64,000 bases of DNA from an uncultured Dorea sp. Lineage in GTDB: Bacteria; Bacillota; Clostridia; Lachnospirales; Lachnospiraceae. Both the position numbers and the translations under genes were made by a program. A model generated the notes under the pieces. The model saw only the letters and a list, made by a program, of their open reading frames with translations. It did no database searches and was not told where the DNA came from. Location of the stretch: NCBI GenBank assembly GCA_910580235.1, contig CAJTVU010000002.1, positions 62,001-126,000 of the forward strand. Direction: 5' to 3'. Of this stretch, positions 59,303 to 64,000 are shown piece after piece. Within the stretch, counting starts at the first letter, position 1. The number at the start of each line of letters is the position of its first letter.

Positions 59303-61543
59303 TTACATCCCTTCATGGAAAGTGCGCCGGATCACCTCTTTTTGCTGCTCTCTGGAGAGCTTGTGGAAGTTCACGGCATATCCGGACACACGGATCGTAA
59401 GATTCGGATATTTTTCAGGGTTCTCGTAAGCGTCCAAAAGCTTCTGGCGGTTGAACACGTTAATATTGATATGATGCGCCATCTGCAGGAAATACCCGTT
59501 CAGGATCTGAGCGAGATTGACGATCCGCTCTTCCTCTGTCGCCCCCAGAGCCTGCGGCGTGATGGAAAATGTATTCGAGATACCGTCGCGGCAATCTTTG
59601 TAGCAAAGCTTCGCCACAGAATTCAGAGATGCCAGCGCTCCGTTCGACTCCCGGTTATGCATCGGGTTCGCTCCCGGCGCGAACGCCTCTCCCGCCTTCC
59701 TTCCGTCCGGCGTCGCTCCTGTCTTCTTCCCATATACCACATTGGACGTGATCGTCAGCACAGACAATGTATGCTCTGCGTTCCGGTAAGTTTTCGTCTT
59801 CTTGATCTCTGAAGAGAAGGAGGAGAGGAGCATCTGTGCGATCACATCTGCCCGGTCGTCGTCATTTCCGTATTTGGGGAACTCTCCCGTCGTCTCAAAA
59901 TCTACGATATGCCCCTGCTCGTCCCGGATCGCTCTTACTTTCGCGTATTTGATCGCGCTTAAGGAATCTGTCAGGACGGACAGCCCTGCCACTCCGCACG
60001 CCATGAACCGCTGTACATCGGTGTCGTGGAGCGCCATCTGAGTCTTTTCATAGGCATATTTGTCATGCATGTAATGAATGACGTTCAATGTGTTAATATA
60101 CAGGCGGCAGAGCCACACTTTGTATTTTTCGAACTGTTCCATTACTTTATCATAGTCCAGGTATTCCTCCTGGTACACATCGCCTTCCGGCCCCGCCTGG
60201 GTCCTGCTCGTCGTATCGTACCCCCCGTTCAGTGCAAGGAGGAGAAGCTTCGGCAGATTACATCTCGCCCCGAAGAACTGCATCTGCTTTCCAATCTTCA
60301 TGGCGGACACACAGCAGGCAATACCATAATCGTCCCCGTAATCCGGGCGCATCAGGTCGTCATTCTCATACTGGATCGCATCCGTATCAATCGATACTTT
60401 CGCACAGAACTCTTTAAAAGGCTTCGGGAGCGCGTCAGACCACAGGACCGTCAGATTCGGCTCCGGCGCCGGGCCTAAGTTGTATAAAGTATTCAGGAAG
60501 CGGTACGTATTCTTCGTAACAAGGGTCCGCCCATCCTCGCCCATGCCGCCCAGAGACTCTGTGATCCACATAGGATCGCCGCCAAACAGCTCATTGTAGT
60601 CCGGTGTGCGTAAATGTCTTGCCATCCGCAGCTTCATGACAAAATGGTCGATCATCTCCTGGGCTCCTGTCTCATCAAGAGTCCCTGCCTCCATATCCCT
60701 GCGTATATAGATGTCGATAAAGCTGCTCGTGCGCCCCAGAGACATAGCCGCGCCGTTCTGCTCTTTAATGGATGCAAGATACGCAAAGTACAGCCACTGG
60801 ATCGCCTCTTTCGCATCACGGGCAGGCTCCGATATATCAAACCCGTACATCTTAGCCATCTCTTTCATCTTTTTCAGGAACTGGATCTGCTGGAACACTT
60901 CTTCCGACAGACGGATCTCTTCCACGTCAAACCCATCCTCCCCGATCTTCCTCTTGTCAGCCTCTTTTTCCTGGATCAGAAGATCGACGCCGTAGAGCGC
61001 CACCCTCCTGTAATCCCCGATAATGCGCCCTCTGCCGTAAGCGTCCGGCAGTCCGGTGAGCACTCCCGCATGGCGGACTTTTTTCATCTCTTCTGTGTAG
61101 GCGCGGAACACGCCGTCGTTATGAGTCGTGCGGTACTGGAACTCCTGCTCGATCTTATCGGAAAGCTTATACCCGTATGCCTCGCACGCCCTTCTTGCCA
61201 TCTTGATGCCGCCGAAAGGATTGACGCCTCTCTTGAGCGGGCGGTTCGTCTGCAGTCCCACGATCAGCTCCTCCTCTTTGTCCAGATATCCCGGCTCATA
61301 GGCTGTCAGAGAAGACACCTCCTGCGTATCAATATCAAGAACCCCTCCGAATCCCTGCTCTACGCTTAAAAGCTGCTCCAGCTTACGCATCAGGCGATCC
61401 GTACGATCCGTCTTGCCGCTCAAGAACGTGCTGTCTCCCTCATAAGGCGTAACATTCTTCTGAATAAAATCTCTCACATTGATCTCTGCCTGCCATCCTC
61501 CAGGGACAAATCCTTCCCACTGTCCAAATCTCTGCTGCTCCAT
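59303..61543 (-). CDS. pflB: Pyruvate formate-lyase (formate acetyltransferase)
   Basis: 746 residues. The catalytic cysteines Cys410-Cys411 are in YGIACCVSAMKIG, and the glycyl radical is Gly721 in LTIRVSGYAVNF. GKKTGATPDGRKAGEAFAPG and RTSSFIDIYIRRD are further family marks. With CoA it splits pyruvate to acetyl-CoA and formate under anaerobic conditions. The start follows AAGGAGGAGAAGG. It is controlled by a ZTP riboswitch; its formate product feeds one-carbon and purine synthesis, which explains the ZTP sensing. Confidence 0.97.
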   Translation of the reverse strand: MEQQRFGQWEGFVPGGWQAEINVRDFIQKNVTPYEGDSTFLSGKTDRTDRLMRKLEQLLSVEQGFGGVLDIDTQEVSSLTAYEPGYLDKEEELIVGLQTNRPLKRGVNPFGGIKMARRACEAYGYKLSDKIEQEFQYRTTHNDGVFRAYTEEMKKVRHAGVLTGLPDAYGRGRIIGDYRRVALYGVDLLIQEKEADKRKIGEDGFDVEEIRLSEEVFQQIQFLKKMKEMAKMYGFDISEPARDAKEAIQWLYFAYLASIKEQNGAAMSLGRTSSFIDIYIRRDMEAGTLDETGAQEMIDHFVMKLRMARHLRTPDYNELFGGDPMWITESLGGMGEDGRTLVTKNTYRFLNTLYNLGPAPEPNLTVLWSDALPKPFKEFCAKVSIDTDAIQYENDDLMRPDYGDDYGIACCVSAMKIGKQMQFFGARCNLPKLLLLALNGGYDTTSRTQAGPEGDVYQEEYLDYDKVMEQFEKYKVWLCRLYINTLNVIHYMHDKYAYEKTQMALHDTDVQRFMACGVAGLSVLTDSLSAIKYAKVRAIRDEQGHIVDFETTGEFPKYGNDDDRADVIAQMLLSSFSSEIKKTKTYRNAEHTLSVLTITSNVVYGKKTGATPDGRKAGEAFAPGANPMHNRESNGALASLNSVAKLCYKDCRDGISNTFSITPQALGATEEERIVNLAQILNGYFLQMAHHININVFNRQKLLDAYENPEKYPNLTIRVSGYAVNFHKLSREQQKEVIRRTFHEGM

Positions 61544-61589
61544 ATACCTTCTCCTCCTTGGCCTTTCACGGCGCTTTCACATCTTGCTT

Positions 61590-61603
61590 CCCTCAGTGTA
61601 CAG
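61590..61603. repeat. Interspersed repeat, single-arm copy 12
   Basis: CCCTCAGTGTACAG in the pflB leader, 47 bases before the start codon. Confidence 0.55.
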
Positions 61604-61619
61604 TTACAGGAATCAGGGG

Positions 61620-61682
61620 CGCTCTTTTTTCGTCCTGTAGAGATACCTTCAGCGTACAAAGATATGAAGACAAAAAAGAGCG
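61620..61682. repeat. Long inverted repeat spanning the ZTP terminator T run
   Basis: CGCTCTTTTTTCGTC (61620-61634) and GACAAAAAAGAGCG (61669-61682) are complementary with one bulged base. In the pflB leader RNA the downstream arm could pair with the terminator's U tract. The loop carries repeat copy 13. Confidence 0.7.
61644..61664. repeat. Interspersed repeat, single-arm copy 13
   Basis: TACCTTCAGCGTACAAAGAT in the loop between the arms of the inverted repeat at 61620-61682. Confidence 0.55.
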
Positions 61683-61775
61683 ATCCCTCATTCAGGATCG
61701 CCCAGACGGTCGGCTGTCAGATCCCATGCTTCCTTGTGGTACTCCACATTCTCCGTCAGTCACATGGGACGTGTT
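61672..61775 (-). promoter_or_regulatory. ZTP (pfl-motif) riboswitch with terminator, controls pflB-pflA
   Basis: On the minus strand stem P1 pairs TCCCATG with CATGGGA (61763-61769 and 61722-61728). The conserved GTGACTGACGG follows the first arm, a TGTGG-AGTA-CCACA hairpin comes next, then AGGAAG. After a linker the second conserved part CCGTCTGGGC (61700-61709) appears. It overlaps a terminator, GCGATCC TGAATGA GGGATCGC then TCTTTTTT (61672-61701). Binding of ZTP/ZMP, signals of 10-formyl-THF shortage, would hold the CCGTCTGGGC part and prevent termination. Confidence 0.93.
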
Positions 61776-61789
61776 TACTTTATGTTGAG

Positions 61790-61818
61790 ATTATAACGGA
61801 TAGAAAAAGGATTGTCAA
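61790..61818 (-). promoter_or_regulatory. Sigma-A promoter of pflB-pflA
   Basis: On the minus strand TTGACA (61813-61818) and TATAAT (61790-61795) are separated by 17 bases: a consensus promoter. It begins inside the intergenic gap after the 165-residue gene and yields a 240-base leader. Confidence 0.92.
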
Positions 61819-61826
61819 CCCTACCG

Positions 61827-62324
61827 CTACAACAAAGCGTTTAGCTTCTCTAAAAATGACAGATAGAACTCCCTCTCTTTCTCACGCATCCTCTGTACAT
61901 CCATGCTTTTTAAGCCCCCGGCGGAAGATGAGCGTCCTAAATCATACAGCGCCTGCTCCGTTGCCATGATCGCTGACTGTACCGTGCTTCCCAGCAGGTC
62001 ATTTGTACTGCCGGTACCGTTTATCCAGTCCTTCATCCTCTGCGCCATCATTTCCGATATGTGCGTCAGCATACCATTCCCGGACATCCCAAGCCCGTTG
62101 GCTCCTATTTCTTTTGCTGCCTCCAGCCATGCCTTCTTCACTTCCTCCGGCGCATTCGCCCCTACCGATCCAAAGGCTTTTTCATTAAAATCCTTTTCCT
62201 CCTGGCCCGCTCTCTCCATCACAGCCTCCATGAATCCCGCAGCACCAGATCCGACGCCCTTTTGCACCTTCTTTGTTCCATGCCATGCCGGATCCTCCAT
62301 CAATCCGACCCCACTTATGCCCAT
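61827..62324 (-). CDS. Conserved hypothetical protein, 165 residues
   Basis: Not recognised. It has no signal peptide or membrane segment. The N-terminus is Gly-rich (MGISGVGLMEDPAWHG, VQKGVGSGAAGFMEAV). The centre has helical stretches (NAPEEVKKAWLEAAKEIGAN, LTHISEMMAQRMKDWING), and the end is amphipathic (MREKEREFYLSFLEKLNALL). From memory that C-terminal pattern (a string of charged residues, then FY-F-EKL) recurs in small Lachnospiraceae proteins of unknown role. It follows the surface-protein gene by 40 bases with a good GGAGGGA site, so the two may be co-expressed. Composition is like its neighbours. Confidence 0.75.
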   Translation of the reverse strand: MGISGVGLMEDPAWHGTKKVQKGVGSGAAGFMEAVMERAGQEEKDFNEKAFGSVGANAPEEVKKAWLEAAKEIGANGLGMSGNGMLTHISEMMAQRMKDWINGTGSTNDLLGSTVQSAIMATEQALYDLGRSSSAGGLKSMDVQRMREKEREFYLSFLEKLNALL

Positions 62325-62364
62325 TTTTATCCCTCCATTACTTTTGTACTACGTCCCAGACCAT

Positions 62365-64000
62365 TTATGCCTTCCTCTTCCTCGTTGCAAGAACGATCGT
62401 CCCTGCGGACGCAGCCATAAGCGCCAGCAGCATTACCGGCTGGGCTGCGTCCCCCGTCTTCGGGGCGCGCCTCTCTGTACGGATGATGATATGCGGCATG
62501 CTCCCCGCACCATCCTCTGTCGATCCCGCTGGCTCCTCCGGCTCTGTCGGCTCTCCTGGCCCTATCGGCTCCTCCGGCTCTGTTGGCTGTTCTGGGTCTG
62601 TCGGCTTCTCTGGCCCTGTCGGCTCCTCCGGCCCTGTCGGCTCCTCCGGCTCTGTCGGCTTCTCCGGCTCTGTCGGCTCCTCCGGCTCTCCTGGCTCTGT
62701 GACCGTGAGGGCTGCCGGCCCTATAATTGCTTCCGTCGGCTTCTTCGCTCCCTGGGTATAGGTCACTTTACACCTGTACTGCGTTCCGTCGTCTTCCATC
62801 GTAAGGCCTGGAAGATGGATAGAGCTTCCTGTCTCTCCCTCCATATCTTTCCAACTGTTGCCTTCCTTCCTCTGCCACTGGTACGTAAGCGTCCCCCGCA
62901 CCGGATCTGGCTCGCTTAAGTCTACCCTCAGGGTCGTCTCGTTCTTGCTGGCGTCCTTGCTCAGGACAATCTTCCGGTTACCCTTTATCTCCCCTTCCGG
63001 CATTCCTGACTCATCGGATATGCTTGCCCGGATCAGGATGTCCCCGCTCACGTTCTCGATCCGGATCCTTCCTGTAACCGGGTCGTACGCTGTCTGGGTG
63101 ATCGGACTGTAGTTCATCGTCACTTCGACGGACGCTTCGTCCAGATAATACCCAAGGCTTTCGTCCGCGCTCAGCGTCGCCTCATATACGTCCCCATAGC
63201 GGACGACATCCTGCATGTTGCTGGACGCCACATTGCTCAGCTCGTACCTTACCTCATACTCGCTCCGCTTCCATATAGCGTACAGCGTGACCTCCTCGCC
63301 GTCCCGCTCGATCAGACCGTCCGCCACGTCCCCGTCCGCTTTTATGGCCTCGCCGTTAGGGCTCTTCGACCACCCTGTGAAGAGGTAGTCCTCCATCGTA
63401 AAACTGTTGGGCGTAAGGGTCCTTGCCGTATTCCACTCCACATCCCTCATCTCCGCCATCGGTACGCTGTCATCCCCGCCGTTGGCGTCAAACCGGATCG
63501 TGCCCTTGTACGGCGTCCAGCTGCCCGTAAATGTGATCTCCACATCGTCCAGCCCTGCCAGGCTCCCGGTGTCCACGATCCCTCTCTCTACATCTACCGT
63601 GTAGCTCCTGCCATCGTGCTCGAAGCTGTAGATCCCTTGCGCGTTCTCTACGCCCACGGCTTCCTGCCCTGCCACCTCCATGCTCGGGATCCAGCCGTCG
63701 AACTTGTGGCGCCCTGCATCCGCGGTAATCTGCGCCACCGCGTATATCCTCCCGGCCACCACTTCCTGCTGGGCGGGTATATGCGCGCCCGCAGCCACAT
63801 CGCCGATCTCAGGGGCGCCCTCCGGCACATCCCCTGTATACTCATACCTGAACCTTATCTTTGCTATGGCGGCCTCGTCGATGCTCCATCTGCCCACGGC
63901 GGTGACCGGGGCTCCCGGCATTGTGATCTCCGTCTGTAAGGCGCCGTCCACATACCAGCCGTCAAAGATGTACCCTCTGGGGGCTGCCGGCGCTACCGCA
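62365..64000 (-). CDS. Cell-wall-anchored surface protein with InlB-type repeats, 5' end outside window
   Basis: At least 545 residues are visible, from AVAPAAPRGYIFDGWYVDG at the edge. Repeats of the InlB/Flg_new type show as FDGWYVDG, HKFDGWIPSM and FTGWSKSPNGEAI, with Ig-like beta-rich parts (LTYQWQRKEGNSW). Eight Pro-rich hexads follow, then the sorting signal APKTGD, a hydrophobic stretch (VMLLALMAASAGTIVLA) and the basic tail RKRKA. APKTG replaces the usual LPXTG. It should be exported and fixed to peptidoglycan by a sortase, none of which is in the window. The start codon lies beyond 64000. Confidence 0.9.
   Translation of the reverse strand, partial: AVAPAAPRGYIFDGWYVDGALQTEITMPGAPVTAVGRWSIDEAAIAKIRFRYEYTGDVPEGAPEIGDVAAGAHIPAQQEVVAGRIYAVAQITADAGRHKFDGWIPSMEVAGQEAVGVENAQGIYSFEHDGRSYTVDVERGIVDTGSLAGLDDVEITFTGSWTPYKGTIRFDANGGDDSVPMAEMRDVEWNTARTLTPNSFTMEDYLFTGWSKSPNGEAIKADGDVADGLIERDGEEVTLYAIWKRSEYEVRYELSNVASSNMQDVVRYGDVYEATLSADESLGYYLDEASVEVTMNYSPITQTAYDPVTGRIRIENVSGDILIRASISDESGMPEGEIKGNRKIVLSKDASKNETTLRVDLSEPDPVRGTLTYQWQRKEGNSWKDMEGETGSSIHLPGLTMEDDGTQYRCKVTYTQGAKKPTEAIIGPAALTVTEPGEPEEPTEPEKPTEPEEPTGPEEPTGPEKPTDPEQPTEPEEPIGPGEPTEPEEPAGSTEDGAGSMPHIIIRTERRAPKTGDAAQPVMLLALMAASAGTIVLATRKRKA
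62530..62673 (-). repeat. Tandem 18-base repeat coding Pro-rich hexads
   Basis: Eight copies of a six-residue unit near T-E-P-E-E-P (variants TGPEEP, TGPEKP, TDPEQP, IGPGEP) form the wall-spanning stalk of the surface protein. The DNA units vary, so copy number may change by slippage. Confidence 0.88.

Noticed and set aside
61561..61585. Possible CcpA (cre) site in the pflB leader
   Set aside because: TGAAAGCGCCGTGA departs from the cre consensus at key positions in its right half.
62530..62673. Possible CRISPR-like tandem array
   Set aside because: The 18-base units are in frame, without spacers, and code Pro-rich hexads of a wall protein.

Overview
The window reads as chromosome of a spore-forming, anaerobic Lachnospiraceae-type Firmicute (Clostridia). 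The reasons are strong AGGAGG-type ribosome sites, sporulation genes (spoIIM, a SpoVB-like flippase, a SpoVAF/GerA-like protein), an iscR-iscS-iscU-mnmA cluster, pyruvate formate-lyase behind a ZTP riboswitch, a tryptophan T-box, InlB-type surface repeats and moderately high GC for a clostridium. I cannot name the species. No rRNA, tRNA, CRISPR array, prophage or intact insertion sequence was seen.

Layout. 1-0.7 kb: a lipoprotein cut by the window edge. 0.9-9.8 kb: a carbohydrate uptake and catabolism locus (GntR regulator; on the minus strand a binding lipoprotein, two permeases, a double ATPase, an amidohydrolase, a D-2-hydroxyacid dehydrogenase and a LyxK-like kinase). 9.9-16.3 kb: a glycolytic operon (gap, pgk, tpiA, esterase, gpmI, HAD phosphatase). 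16.4-20.5 kb: Fe-S and tRNA thiolation genes (iscR, iscS, iscU, mnmA) plus hisK. 20.6-24.8 kb: SpoVB-like flippase, spoIIM, Nudix hydrolase, rny. 24.9-30.4 kb: an accessory block between rny and recX, holding a DeoR regulator, the wreck of a microcompartment-type aldolase/aldehyde dehydrogenase locus, and an AT-rich self-regulated ABC exporter cassette. 30.4-39 kb: recX, recA (LexA box), a short inverted-repeat element, dacF-type carboxypeptidase, scpB, scpA, a phosphoesterase, a HAD phosphatase, aminopeptidase P. 39-44 kb: trpS, nicotinamidase, zinc-dependent phospholipase C-like protein, MFS transporter, AraC regulator. 44-47 kb: infC-rpmI-rplT with an attenuated leader, divergent from a sodium-coupled symporter. 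47-51.4 kb: DegV, MATE exporter, germination protein, dUTPase. 51.4-56 kb: tryptophan ABC transporter under a UGG-specifier T-box, then an alanine/glycine symporter. 56-61.8 kb: metA, AI-2E permease, pflA and pflB under a ZTP riboswitch. 61.8-64 kb: an unrecognised 165-residue protein and a cell-wall-anchored repeat protein running off the end.

Common threads. Many starts are set by a clear promoter or Shine-Dalgarno site, and several lie downstream of the longest open frame. A short interspersed sequence close to CCCTCAGTGTACAAAGG occurs about 13 times, mostly between genes and often as a hairpin with a second inverted copy. A second motif, TTTTTATCATATAG followed by AGCTTCG, sits directly after three terminators. 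Control by RNA is prominent: T-box, ZTP riboswitch, infC leader attenuator and a terminator inside the glycolytic operon.
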